Assembly: GCA_002344965.1 (NCBI GenBank)
Contig: DDUU01000034.1
Span: forward strand, 9,829-73,828
Length of the DNA stretch: 64,000 nucleotides
DNA from: Candidatus Tepidiaquacellales bacterium UBA2330
GTDB lineage: Bacteria > Bacteroidota > Ignavibacteria > Tepidaquicellales > Tepidaquicellaceae
Direction of reading: 5' to 3'
Part shown: piece by piece, positions 29,401-38,236 of the stretch
How positions within the stretch are numbered: position 1 is the first letter of the stretch
Layout of the letters: each line of letters starts with the position of its first letter
Notes under the pieces: model-generated
The model's input: the letters and a program-made list of their open reading frames with translations, nothing else
Told to the model about the DNA's origin: nothing
The model's database searches: none
Translations under genes and position numbers: made by a program

Positions 29401-29665
29401 CACAACCGATGCTTCAAAAGCGTTTGGCGGCAATCAGATAAAGGTTGATGACTTTCCTGAAATTAATTATGCATTATACAGCGGCGACGTAAATCAGGAC
29501 GGTGTTGTGGATATTGGCGACGGAAGTCTCATTGACAACGATGCTTTTAATTTTGCATCTGGATATCTGCCGACGGATTTAAACGGAGACAGCATAATTG
29601 ATCTGGCTGACGGTGTGTTTACTGATAATAACGGTTTTAACTTTGTGAGTAAAATAACGCCTTAA
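26489..29665 (+). CDS. Secreted SBBP-repeat beta-propeller protein with dockerin-like tail
   Basis: The 1058-residue protein has a short signal peptide (about 1-21). It then has roughly 14-16 SBBP-type repeats over about 25-870, each with a D-x-x-G-N-x-Y-V-T-G-x-S-type strand and a K-Y-N-S-x-G-x-x-x-W strand, which fold as beta-propellers. The shared tail (about 880-1058) carries H-R-N-S-I-E-T-W, calcium loops D-V-N-Q-D-G and D-L-N-G-D-S, and the end NFVSKITP. It is divergent from paralogue 2 of the helical family and is controlled by a structured leader. The following gene at 29949 runs in the same direction, with no hairpin terminator between. Confidence 0.85.
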   Translation: MKNLIFKTALIIIIISGNCRSQSAFDWAKSYNPTSIHSQSANDIAAGADGASYVLGYNSRGYNGTDVALIKYSADGKLRWARSFDGGNENNSDIGKSAAVFNSGINYFIYAACDISVSGYGNQAGLLKYDSAGNLLWSKYIATGVNSTVTKLTLDISGNIYIAGGTSSQPYILKFNSNGDTLWMRKPPVPVNYYNGVANDITVDSAGNVYSTGKIYDPVTNFDMITFKYNSSGVLQWNKIYNYVNSSDQGNALEFSSSGNLYVTGASNAANSQPDILIIKYNVLNGDTVWVKRYNGVLNGYDEGKDIGISSDENIYVTGQTDGAVYSGDMITLKYNSFGTLQWVRKYAGNLSMGDAGKKLKVDASGNIYAAGRINDGYFAKFINIKYNPNGDSIWTRLIETSSGNGYEDLYAMAFDNSKNILVTGECDNLDIPVVKYDSAGNLKWMRIFYGAQLIYDYTNCVAADKSGNVYAAGKSRVSQYGDQFTVIKYNSAGVQKWVRSYGVQLFDNYDEAKDIEIDAAGFIYVTGTSYSRFNSSTDLFTVKLDSGGNQIWYSTFNSSAGVNEKANALAVDNSGYVYITGTSQIFSGHSNYLTVKLNTAGGIMWSAVYNGPGNGGDYSYDIEADNSGNVYITGQSSGAGTQDDIATIKYNSSGTQQWLHRYNGSANGEDLGNDLEIDNGGNVYVCGMINEISSGYNSVLLKYNSSGVLRWTKQDNRSDSLNALESGIAIELDTSKTKIYLAGNLSAHGYQGRRAQFLSKYDSSGVKIFGTSTLFYVLGSETIVSGLAVDSRETIYISTYRIFNPEERETDLTAYDSSGSPLHYFGANVLKNSSVGPESKELIAANDIGNVYIGAGIYDSTAGTLMSVIKYNLYPLRARINLLIQGFYNEAANIMTEDTARFYLRNASPPYAIIDSALVFPEYDGLYAFSFKNGSFMTNYYISVKHRNSIETWTAGTVSFLTYGLIYYDFTTDASKAFGGNQIKVDDFPEINYALYSGDVNQDGVVDIGDGSLIDNDAFNFASGYLPTDLNGDSIIDLADGVFTDNNGFNFVSKITP

Positions 29666-29948
29666 TGCAATTACAAATTACAGAGTACAAATGTCAAATA
29701 AGCGTCAGTAAATTTCGAATAATAAAAATTAATATTCAATAAAAATTAATACTTGAAACTTCTGATTTAGATTTTCAAATCAACTTTACTGAAAGCTTTT
29801 ATAAACAGCATGGAATATTATATTCAATTTCTACAATAGTATAGATTTCATAAACTGAGATTCCTATTTTACTGCAAATAAAAATTTTGAATTTTCTTTA
29901 CGAAAATTTATTAAAATTAATTAACCTCATAATCAGGAGATATCGGTT

Positions 29949-32900
29949 TTGAAAACTTTACTGAAGATTTTAATTTTAACAGTGTTAGCAGTTTCATCAG
30001 GTAAGCTTTCAGCAAATTCTATGTTAAGCGGCAGGACTTTAAACAAGTCAGCTTCATATGAAGCAAATATAAAAAAATCATCTGTATCATTCGAACAGGT
30101 TTCAGGTTTTCTTGATGAAAACGGAATACCGCTGTTTTCAAACACAGGAAATAAAACAGACACTCTGGAAACCGATGCAATTCAGGAAAGAGTGCTTAAC
30201 GGATTAATTGCAGGAGATGAATTCGGATATTCCGTTTCGGAAGCAGGTGATGTAAACGGCGACGGATATCAGGACGTGATAGTGGGAGCACCTTTCAATG
30301 ATGCAGTAGGTGTAAACGCCGGAAGAGCTTATATTTATTTCGGCGGAATGAATTTCGATTCATCTCCGGATAAAATATTTTCAGGTACAACAGGACTGCA
30401 GCTGGGTTTTTCAGTCTCCACTGCCGGAGATGTAAACGGGGATGGTTACGATGATGTGATAGTTGGTTTGCCGGGTTTCTCAACTAATACAGGAAGAGCT
30501 TATATTTATCTTGGCGGATCGAATATGAATACCTCAATAGATTTATTCTTTACAGGTGAAGCTGCAAATAATTATTTCGGTTCATCTGTTTCTGATGCAG
30601 GAGATGTAAACGGCGACGGTTTTGCTGATGTCATTATCGGTGCTCCGAATAATGCTTCCAATACAGGTGAAGCTTATATTTATTTCGGCGGTTCGGTTTT
30701 AAATAATACAGTAGATGTAACATTAAATGAAGGACTTGCAAATAATTTTTACGGAATATCCGTTTCGAAAGCAGGGGATTTTAACGGAGACGGATTTGGT
30801 GATGTGATCGTCGGAGCATCAGGTTACAGTACAAATGTAGGCAGAGCATATATTTATTACGGCGGAAGTTCAATGAATTCTGCGGCTGATAATATTTCTC
30901 TTGGATTTTTGTCAAATGAATTTTACGGTTACAGCGTATCGGATGCCGGGGATTTCAACGGCGACGGATACAGTGATGTTTTAATCGGAGGTTACGGACA
31001 CTCGGCAAGTCTGGGAAGAGCTTATGTACTTTTCGGAGGTGCTGTCCCGGATAATACAGCTGATGTAGTGTTTACGGGACAGAACAGCGGGGATGAATTC
31101 GGAAAATCCGTTTCATCGGCAGGCGATGTTAATGGTGACGGTTATGATGATATAATAGCCGGCGCTTCAAATTTTAATTCAGGAGACGGAAAAGCATATC
31201 TCTTCAGAGGCGGTGAAACTCCTCTGAGCAATGCAGCAAAAATTTTACCTGCTGAAAATGCAGGAGACAGAATGGGACATTCAGTCAGCGGATGCGGTGA
31301 TATTAACGGAGACGGAAATGATGACTTTATAGTATCTGCAAATTTGAATGATCAGAACGGCACATCTTCCGGCCGGGCGTATGTTTATTTTAATACTATG
31401 TCGGGGAGTGATTTAAGTGATATTCTTGTCAGCGGATCAACTGTAAATGAATTTTTTGGTACCAGTGTATCAAATGCAGGTGATGTAAACGGTGATGGTT
31501 TTGATGACGTAATAGCCGGGTCATATAATTATAATACCCAGCAGGGGAGAGCGTTTATATATTATGGAGGAAATGTAATGAATAATGTTCCGAATGTAAC
31601 TCTTACAGGAATATCTTCAGGTGACAGATTCGGATATTCTGTATCAGACGCCGGAGATGTAAACGGCGACGGTTTCGATGATGTGATTGTAGGAGCATAC
31701 GGTTACAATGCCGGAACATTTCAGGGGAGAGCTTATATCTATTACGGCGGCAGCTCTATGAACAGTACGGTTGACGTTACATTGACAGGAGGATCTGCAA
31801 ATAATTATTTCGGAGAATCAGTTTCTGGCGCAGGAGATTTTAATAATGACGGTTATGACGATGTAATTGTAGGTGCCGGCGGTTATAACTCTAATCAGGG
31901 CAGAAGCTATTTGTATTTAGGATCAAACTCAATGAATAATGTTTCTGATTTAACATTTACAGGGCTTAACACGGGTGATTATTTTGGAAATTCAGTTTCA
32001 GATGCCGGTGATGTTAACGCAGACGGATATGATGACATTATTATCGGAGCAAAAGGCAGGAATACTTTCGAAGGAGAAGCTTATATTTATTTAGGAGGCA
32101 GTGTGTTAAACAATGTCTTTGATGTTCAGTTCTCAGGAGGAACTTCAAGTGACGATTTATTCGGAGAATCAGTTTCTACTGCCGGTGATATTAACGGAGA
32201 CGGATATTCTGATGTGATCGTCGGAGCTAGCGGATATCCGGGAGGATTAAACAGAGGAAGAGCTTTTGTTTATTACGGAGGACAGCTTATGAACAATACG
32301 GCTAATTTAACTATTACAGGAATAAATGATGCAGATTTTTTTGCAAATTCAGTTTCAGATGCCGGTGATGTGAATGGAGATAATTATGACGATTTTATTA
32401 TTGGAGCGTTTGGATTTGCCAGTAATTCCGGATATGCTTCAATTTATTTTGGAAGCAGTACTCCAAATTCCACAGCCGATATTCTTCTCAACAATATAAA
32501 TTCTAATTCACTGTTCGGAATCAGCGTCAGCAGTGCGGGTGATTTAAATGGTGACGGCTATTCTGATATTATGGTGGGAGAGCCGAATGATGATGTTTCG
32601 GCATCAAACTCCGGATCCGCCCATTTATATTTTTCTTCGCCTATGACTGTAAGACCGAGGATAAGCTCAGTCAAAGATGTTCCGTTCGATCAGGGAGGCA
32701 AAGTAAAAATAAAATGGAACCGTAGCGGTTATGATTATTTAAATCAAAATCTCATTACAAATTATCTTATCGAGATCAGTGATCCTCCCGGAGTAAACGG
32801 ATTTTACTGGGAGACACTTAGTGAAATTCCGGCTTCCTTTAATTCTCAGTATCAGTTCACTGCAAATACGCCGACTGATTCAATGGATGAAAACAGCGGA

Positions 32901-33800
32901 GTTTACTTTTTCAGAATTACTGCCAGAACGTCAAATGTGAATCAGTTCTGGCGGTCAAACATAATTTCAGGATACAGCCGCGATAATCTTGCTCCTGCAG
33001 CCCCTTTAAATCTTTCAGCTCTGCCTGATAATATTTCCGTTCAGCTTGTATGGAATGAGAATGAAGAACCTGATCTTGACTATTACATTATATATAGAAA
33101 CGGAGTTGAAATTGGCACATCTGCAAATGTTAATTTCAATGATCCGAATGTTGAGGATGATTCGGTTTACAATTATCAGGTTGCTGCTGTGGACATTCAC
33201 GGAAATGTCAGCGAACTTTCAAATACTGCAGTTGTAAATTTTAATTCAGCAGGTCAGATATCAGTATCACTTGTCATAGAAGGATTTTATAATAGCTCTA
33301 ACAATAAAATGTCTATGAGCGATACAGTAACTGTTTATCTCAGAGGTTCATCTCCGCCGTATAATTTTATTGATTCATCGACATCAGTACTGGACGGATC
33401 TTCTCTTACAGGTAATTTTAAATTTTACAATGCTCCGACCGGAAATTATTATATCGTTATAAGACACCGAAATACCGTGGAGACCTGGAGCTCAGCCGCT
33501 CATAGTTATATATATCTTTCAAATTCCGCATATAATTTTTTGAATCTGATCTCTTCTGCCTACGGAAATAACATGCAGCAGGTAGATCTTTCTCCGGTTA
33601 GATTCGGGATTTACAGCGGCGATGTAAATCAGGACGGGACAATAGATCTGACGGACGGAAGTCTCATTGACAACGACGCTTTTAATTTTGCATCGGGATA
33701 TCTGCCGACGGATTTAAACGGAGACAGCATAATTGATCTTGCTGACGGTGTGTTTGCTGATAATAACGGTTTTAACTTTGTGAGTAAAATAACGCCTTAA
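29949..33800 (+). CDS. Secreted FG-GAP (integrin-like) double propeller with Fn3 domains and dockerin-like tail
   Basis: The 1283-residue protein starts at TTG with AGGAG nine bases upstream and has a signal peptide (about 1-24). Fourteen FG-GAP repeats (about 65-895), each with a D-x-N-G-D-G-x-x-D-x-I-x-G calcium loop, fit two seven-bladed propellers. Two fibronectin type III-like domains (about 898-1098) and the shared tail (about 1105-1283, end NFVSKITP) follow. The last ~185 bases are nearly identical at DNA level to the end of the gene at 26489, pointing to recent duplication or gene conversion. It follows 26489 by 283 bases and is the only complete dockerin-tailed gene here preceded by another in the same direction without an opposite-strand gene between. 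Confidence 0.87.
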   Translation: MKTLLKILILTVLAVSSGKLSANSMLSGRTLNKSASYEANIKKSSVSFEQVSGFLDENGIPLFSNTGNKTDTLETDAIQERVLNGLIAGDEFGYSVSEAGDVNGDGYQDVIVGAPFNDAVGVNAGRAYIYFGGMNFDSSPDKIFSGTTGLQLGFSVSTAGDVNGDGYDDVIVGLPGFSTNTGRAYIYLGGSNMNTSIDLFFTGEAANNYFGSSVSDAGDVNGDGFADVIIGAPNNASNTGEAYIYFGGSVLNNTVDVTLNEGLANNFYGISVSKAGDFNGDGFGDVIVGASGYSTNVGRAYIYYGGSSMNSAADNISLGFLSNEFYGYSVSDAGDFNGDGYSDVLIGGYGHSASLGRAYVLFGGAVPDNTADVVFTGQNSGDEFGKSVSSAGDVNGDGYDDIIAGASNFNSGDGKAYLFRGGETPLSNAAKILPAENAGDRMGHSVSGCGDINGDGNDDFIVSANLNDQNGTSSGRAYVYFNTMSGSDLSDILVSGSTVNEFFGTSVSNAGDVNGDGFDDVIAGSYNYNTQQGRAFIYYGGNVMNNVPNVTLTGISSGDRFGYSVSDAGDVNGDGFDDVIVGAYGYNAGTFQGRAYIYYGGSSMNSTVDVTLTGGSANNYFGESVSGAGDFNNDGYDDVIVGAGGYNSNQGRSYLYLGSNSMNNVSDLTFTGLNTGDYFGNSVSDAGDVNADGYDDIIIGAKGRNTFEGEAYIYLGGSVLNNVFDVQFSGGTSSDDLFGESVSTAGDINGDGYSDVIVGASGYPGGLNRGRAFVYYGGQLMNNTANLTITGINDADFFANSVSDAGDVNGDNYDDFIIGAFGFASNSGYASIYFGSSTPNSTADILLNNINSNSLFGISVSSAGDLNGDGYSDIMVGEPNDDVSASNSGSAHLYFSSPMTVRPRISSVKDVPFDQGGKVKIKWNRSGYDYLNQNLITNYLIEISDPPGVNGFYWETLSEIPASFNSQYQFTANTPTDSMDENSGVYFFRITARTSNVNQFWRSNIISGYSRDNLAPAAPLNLSALPDNISVQLVWNENEEPDLDYYIIYRNGVEIGTSANVNFNDPNVEDDSVYNYQVAAVDIHGNVSELSNTAVVNFNSAGQISVSLVIEGFYNSSNNKMSMSDTVTVYLRGSSPPYNFIDSSTSVLDGSSLTGNFKFYNAPTGNYYIVIRHRNTVETWSSAAHSYIYLSNSAYNFLNLISSAYGNNMQQVDLSPVRFGIYSGDVNQDGTIDLTDGSLIDNDAFNFASGYLPTDLNGDSIIDLADGVFADNNGFNFVSKITP

Positions 33801-33862
33801 ACATAATTAGGAATTTAGAATTTAGAATTAGGAATTTAGAATTGAATTTCTAACAAAATTAG

Positions 33863-33891
33863 CCGCAGGCTTCGGTTTGCGGTTTGTTTTT
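33863..33891 (+). terminator. Hairpin terminator, CCGCAGGC family
   Basis: CCGCAGGC, loop TTCG, GTTTGCGG with G-T wobbles, then TTTGTTTTT. It lies 62 bases after the stop at 33800, beyond short AT-rich direct repeats (GGAATTTAGAATTTAGAATT). Confidence 0.8.
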
Positions 33892-34005
33892 ATCTCTGTT
33901 TTTTGTCAGTGACAACTTTTAAACTCATTCGAATATAAACTAAGTTTGACAAAAGGAGCAAAAGAGCTCACAGCGGAAAAATTAAAGTTTATTTTTTTTT
34001 GCCGG

Positions 34006-34920
34006 TTATTTGTAAAATATATTATCTCCGAACTGTTCTTTTTCATACGCTTTCATTTTTTCATTGATCTTTGAATTCAAAAATAGCCAGCACAATAAAA
34101 ACGTTATTGCAGCAAGAAATATATATAATATCATGCTGTATGACTGAATCAGCACCATCGTTACAACCGGTGTTAGAATTACAGTAAAGAAAAAAGTAAA
34201 AAAATATTTATCTGAGTATAATGATTTAAATTGCTTGAAATTACTTTCCAGTATTGATTTCTTTTTTTCATAACTTATGTTTTTTGATTTTACTGTCTTA
34301 TCAATATATTTTGTGTACTGGCTGAAATTAATATCCTTAAGCAACTCAAGAGCTTTCTCTTGTTTCTCCGAAAGTTCAGAATGTAAAGAAATATCCCCAG
34401 TGTCTTCTATTGATATGTTAGTCATATCAATTATTTTAATCAGAAGTCTCTCATCATCCGACCCGAAAGATTCAAAAACTTTGAAAAGAAAATCAATGTG
34501 CTGCTCTGACCATTGCTGTTCACATAATCCTTCCATAATATTATCTTTGATAATTTTTTTATCCGCGTCATCAGACAATTCATTAGCTTTAAGCAAATAT
34601 GTCAGTCCTTCTTCCATTTTAAACAGGTCACCGCCGGAGGAATTTATGCATGCCATTCCCTTGCCCCACCAGGCTTTATTATTCTTAATATCGCTTTCCA
34701 AAACTTTATTTAAATGCTCAACCCCTTCTTCAAAATTTCTGTGCTGGATTGCGGTGTAACCGAGCTCAATAAGATTTTCAGGATCAATGTTATTCTTAAT
34801 TATAAGAGAGTCCCGGACTTTTATCTGAGATTTACAGTACATACAATATACAAAATCCAGATCCTCCGGCACCTGCAGATCGCCGTTACAGGAAGGACAT
34901 TTTGCAGCAGTGAATTTCAT
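34006..34920 (-). CDS. Zinc-ribbon/TPR membrane protein of unknown function
   Basis: The 304-residue protein has an N-terminal zinc ribbon with C8-x2-C11 and C26-x2-C29, then one or two TPR-like helix pairs (about 50-120, with Y-T-A-I-Q-H-R-N-F-E-E-G). A helical region follows, and two hydrophobic segments lie at about 235-280 near the C-terminus. No signal peptide is visible, so the ribbon and repeats should face the cytoplasm. Similar zinc-ribbon plus TPR proteins are scattered in many bacteria and uncharacterised. It stands alone between the secreted-protein run and the restriction island. Confidence 0.7.
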   Translation of the reverse strand: MKFTAAKCPSCNGDLQVPEDLDFVYCMYCKSQIKVRDSLIIKNNIDPENLIELGYTAIQHRNFEEGVEHLNKVLESDIKNNKAWWGKGMACINSSGGDLFKMEEGLTYLLKANELSDDADKKIIKDNIMEGLCEQQWSEQHIDFLFKVFESFGSDDERLLIKIIDMTNISIEDTGDISLHSELSEKQEKALELLKDINFSQYTKYIDKTVKSKNISYEKKKSILESNFKQFKSLYSDKYFFTFFFTVILTPVVTMVLIQSYSMILYIFLAAITFLLCWLFLNSKINEKMKAYEKEQFGDNIFYK

Positions 34921-35016
34921 TTTGCATTTTTGTTTTACAATAATATAAAAATATAGTTATTTACCTTAAAGGATTTATTTTGAACACGATAAATTTAAAA
35001 AGAATAATAAAGTGTT

Positions 35017-35218
35017 TGTCATTCCCGCGTGCTTCTGGCGGGAATCCAATCATGAAAACTCTATGTTTGTATTAGTAATGCTTCAAGTTTTTAGTTTAAG
35101 ATCGCAATTTCACTCGGAATTGTAAATGAGGAATTAGAAGGTTATTTAATTAACAAGAAGATTTTGTTTGCTTGAAAAGTTTTGACTGGATTCCCGCTAA
35201 GAGTATGCGGGAATGACA
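35017..35218. repeat. MITE-like element with 35-base terminal inverted repeats
   Basis: The left end (35017-35051) and right end (35184-35218) are imperfect inverted copies. Each begins with TGTCATTCCCGC and ends GCGGGAATCCA plus three bases, and each contains an internal palindrome ATTCCCGC-N9-GCGGGAAT. The 130-base interior is AT-rich and has no convincing ORF. The element lies just upstream of the restriction-modification genes. The rest of the 34921-35375 gap shows no gene. Confidence 0.75.
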
Positions 35219-35375
35219 TGCAATGATAGATATATTCATAAAAAAGTTTTTAGAAGGTTATCGCTGTGCTTTTTAAGAACATATATTGAATTAACTTTCT
35301 CTGTTTCTTTTATTAATTTCACTCCGGTTAAAGTCGGTTGTTATTTCTTTCCTTAATTCAATTAATATAATTTCT

Positions 35376-37289
35376 ATGAAGCTGCTGAAAAGTCTCGAAG
35401 AACAATTAAAGAAAATATCTAATTACATTTCCGAAAATGGTGAGCTGAAAAAATGGGTAATAATTAATAAAGCTCAGAATTTTGATGAAGAACTAATAGG
35501 TCTTCTGCTCGGCAATAAAGAGCTTAAGTCTAAATTTTTTATTAAAGTCAAAGACGCTTTAGTATTTAATCAATCTTTGTTCATACAATTCCTCGAACAA
35601 AAAAATTATCTCAACGACAGTTACACTTCTTATAAAAAGAAAATCGGACTTAACATAGACGGCAAATATCTTAATCAGAGAAATGAAGTCTCTCTCGTCT
35701 GGCCTTATAAAGACTGTGTCCTCGAAGGCGGTCAGAGCAGGGAAGAAGATAAACGCGAGGAGATTTTCTTCAATGAAACACTTGCGCAGGATGAGATAAC
35801 GCAATTGTTTGAACCGAAAGTTCTGACGAATGCGAAAAGATATACTGCAAAAGGAGAGAAGCCGCTTGACAAGTTTACCCGCGATGCAGAGCTCAACCGC
35901 AAACGCGGACTTCCGGAAGATACCATAACAGATAATCTCATTATCAAAGGAAATAATTTACTTGCGCTGCATTCGCTTAAAGAAGAATTCGCAGGGAAGG
36001 TGAAGCTGATTTATATTGATCCGCCGTATAATACAGGAAAGGATGGATTTAATTATAATGATAATTTTAATCACAGCAGCTGGCTAACTTTTATGAAGAA
36101 TAGATTGGAGGTTTCTCGTGAATTATTAATGAAAGAGGGTTCAATTTGGATAAACATTGATGATAGAGAAGCACATTATTTAAAAGTGCTTGGGGATGAT
36201 ATTTTTGGGAGAGATAATTTTATAATAAATGTTGTTTGGCAAAAAAAATATGCCCCTCAAAATGATGCTAAATTTTTCACTGATAATCATGACCACATTC
36301 TTGTTATTGCAAAATCCAAAACTTATTGGAAATTAAATCCTTTGAAAAGAACTGAGGAAAATAATAAACAGTATATAAATGATGATAATGATGGAAAAGG
36401 CATATGGCGTACAGATAATATTTTAGTAAAGTCATTCACAAAAGATAGAGTATTTCCAATTGTTAACCCAAATACTAAAAAAGAATACTTCCCTCCGAAA
36501 GGAAGATGTTGGAGATATGCTCAAAATACATTAGAGAAAATGATAACTGAGAACAGAATTTATTTTGGAAAAAACGGTAAAGGAGCTCCTCAAGTAAAAA
36601 GGTATTTAAATGAAGTTAAAGAAGGTATTACACCGCTTTCAATTTGGTTGAGAACAGATGTAGGTGATAATCAGCAAGCAAAGAATGAAATTTATGATTT
36701 TGAAAATGTGATTACTTTTTCCACGCCAAAACCCGAACGACTCATTCAAAGAATAATAAATATTGGTTCGTCGGAGAATGACATTATTTTAGATTTTTTT
36801 GCAGGCAGCGGGACAAGTGCTGCTGTTGCTCATAAAATGAACCGACAATACATTGGCATAGAGCAAATGGATTACATAGAGGACGTTACAATTGAGAGGA
36901 TGAAAAAAGTAATAAAAGGAGAGCAAGGAGGTATCAGTGAGTCAGTCAACTGGAGAGGCGGCGGAGAGTTTGTTTACTTTGAGCTGCAGAAATTCAACGA
37001 AGCATTCATAGAAAAAATAGAAACAGCAAAGGACACGAAGTCATTGCTGAAGATATGGGAAGAGATGAAGCAGAGGTCATTCTTGAATTACAATGTTGAC
37101 ATAAAGAAGCAGGAGGAGAGTATAGAAGAGTTTAAGAAATTATCATTAAAGCAGCAGAAGAAGCTGTTGGCAGAATTGCTTGATAAGAATCAGCTTTATG
37201 TGAATTTGTCTTCGATGGATGACAAAGATTTTAAAGTTACGGAGGAGGAGAAGAAGGTGACGAGGGATTTTTATAAGATTAGAAAATGA
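35376..37289 (+). CDS. mod: Type III restriction-modification DNA methyltransferase (Mod)
   Basis: The 637-residue protein has catalytic motif IV D-P-P-Y-N-T at residues 215-220 ahead of the SAM-binding motif D-F-F-A-G-S-G-T at about 472-479. This is the beta-class order typical of type III Mod and N6-adenine methylation. The long N-terminal region (1-185) ends in the R-K-R-G-L-P-E-D motif found before the catalytic domain in this family. The central variable region (about 260-450) should hold target recognition. Together with Res at 38237 it would modify and restrict one asymmetric site. No simple-repeat tract for phase variation is seen in it. Confidence 0.9.
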   Translation: MKLLKSLEEQLKKISNYISENGELKKWVIINKAQNFDEELIGLLLGNKELKSKFFIKVKDALVFNQSLFIQFLEQKNYLNDSYTSYKKKIGLNIDGKYLNQRNEVSLVWPYKDCVLEGGQSREEDKREEIFFNETLAQDEITQLFEPKVLTNAKRYTAKGEKPLDKFTRDAELNRKRGLPEDTITDNLIIKGNNLLALHSLKEEFAGKVKLIYIDPPYNTGKDGFNYNDNFNHSSWLTFMKNRLEVSRELLMKEGSIWINIDDREAHYLKVLGDDIFGRDNFIINVVWQKKYAPQNDAKFFTDNHDHILVIAKSKTYWKLNPLKRTEENNKQYINDDNDGKGIWRTDNILVKSFTKDRVFPIVNPNTKKEYFPPKGRCWRYAQNTLEKMITENRIYFGKNGKGAPQVKRYLNEVKEGITPLSIWLRTDVGDNQQAKNEIYDFENVITFSTPKPERLIQRIINIGSSENDIILDFFAGSGTSAAVAHKMNRQYIGIEQMDYIEDVTIERMKKVIKGEQGGISESVNWRGGGEFVYFELQKFNEAFIEKIETAKDTKSLLKIWEEMKQRSFLNYNVDIKKQEESIEEFKKLSLKQQKKLLAELLDKNQLYVNLSSMDDKDFKVTEEEKKVTRDFYKIRK

Positions 37290-37353
37290 ACTGTCCTTTA
37301 AAATGGGACAGTTGAAATAAAAGAAGTGAGTTGTCCGAAATAATCGGACAACT
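37289..37353. repeat. Two palindromes between mod and dinD, echoed inside dinD
   Basis: AACTGTCC-N9-GGACAGTT (37289-37313) and AGTTGTCCGA-N5-TCGGACAACT (37329-37353) stand in the mod-dinD gap. The second recurs with only its loop changed at 37573-37597 inside the next gene, where it encodes E-L-S-E-K-I-G-Q-L. The flanking bases (GTGAGTTGTCC and GACAACTGAA) are also shared. Confidence 0.85.
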
Positions 37354-37394
37354 GAATTAAGCAGGTAATTTATAAACTTTAACAAAGAAAACGT

Positions 37395-38225
37395 ATGAAA
37401 AACACAACTGCGATAAAAATATTCGAATCGAAAAAGATTCGTTCGATGTGGAATGAAGAAAAAGAGAAGTGGTATTTCTCTATTATAGATGTAATTGAAG
37501 TTTTGACAGAAACTGATCGCCCGAGAAAATATTGGAATGACTTAAAAACGAAGTTGATTGAAGAAGGAAGTGAGTTGTCCGAAAAAATCGGACAACTGAA
37601 ATTGGCATCCTCAGACGGTAAACATTACAAAACAGATGTAGCCGACACTGAGCAGTTATTCCGTCTGATTCAGTCTATACCTTCGCCAAAAGCAGAGCCA
37701 TTCAAACTATGGATCGCTAAAGTTGTACGGGAAAGGATAGACGAAATTTCCGATCCTGAAATCGGAATTGACAGATTAATGGAAACTTACCTGAAAAAAG
37801 GGTATAGTAAGGAATGGATAAACCAGCGCCTGAAAAGCATTGAAGTCAGGAAGGAATTAACAGATGAATGGGAAAACCGGGGAGTTAAAAAAGGTCAGGA
37901 GTTTGCAATACTGACGGATGAGATAACAAAAGCATGGAGCGGATTTACGGTTACTCAATACAAGAAGCATAAAGATTTAAAGAAAGAGAATCTTCGGGAT
38001 AACATGACGAACTTAGAGTTGGTGTTGAATATGCTTGCTGAGGCAACTACAACAGAGATAAGCAAAGAAAAGAAACCGAAAACATTTTTTGATAGCAAAG
38101 TTATTGCAAACCAAGGGGGAACCATTGCAGGCAATACGCGAAAGGAAATTGAAGCCAAGACAAGAAAGAAAGTTATAAGCAAATTATCGGCTAAGAAATT
38201 AATTGAAGAAAAATCAAAAGCATAA
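37395..38225 (+). CDS. DinD/BRO-N family protein inside the type III R-M locus
   Basis: The 276-residue protein begins with a BRO-N-type domain (K-I-F-E-S-K-K-I-R-S-M-W and Y-F-S-I-I-D-V-I, then W-N-D-L-K). It carries the DinD signature D-V-A-D-T-E-Q-L-F-R-L-I-Q-S-I-P-S-P-K-A-E-P-F-K-L-W (residues about 81-106). The remainder is helical and basic. E. coli DinD is induced by DNA damage and BRO-N domains bind DNA, so a regulatory or damage-linked role is plausible. It lies 105 bases after mod and 11 bases before res. A palindrome inside its own gene matches one just upstream of it. Confidence 0.82.
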   Translation: MKNTTAIKIFESKKIRSMWNEEKEKWYFSIIDVIEVLTETDRPRKYWNDLKTKLIEEGSELSEKIGQLKLASSDGKHYKTDVADTEQLFRLIQSIPSPKAEPFKLWIAKVVRERIDEISDPEIGIDRLMETYLKKGYSKEWINQRLKSIEVRKELTDEWENRGVKKGQEFAILTDEITKAWSGFTVTQYKKHKDLKKENLRDNMTNLELVLNMLAEATTTEISKEKKPKTFFDSKVIANQGGTIAGNTRKEIEAKTRKKVISKLSAKKLIEEKSKA

Positions 38226-38236
38226 CCTGAAGACCA

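Noticed and set aside
34277..34759. A 160-codon plus-strand frame
   Set aside because: It lies wholly antisense to the zinc-ribbon/TPR gene, has serine/leucine-rich low-complexity translation and no start signals.
35376..37289. Phase-variable mod gene
   Set aside because: No tandem simple repeat long enough to slip was found in or just before the gene.
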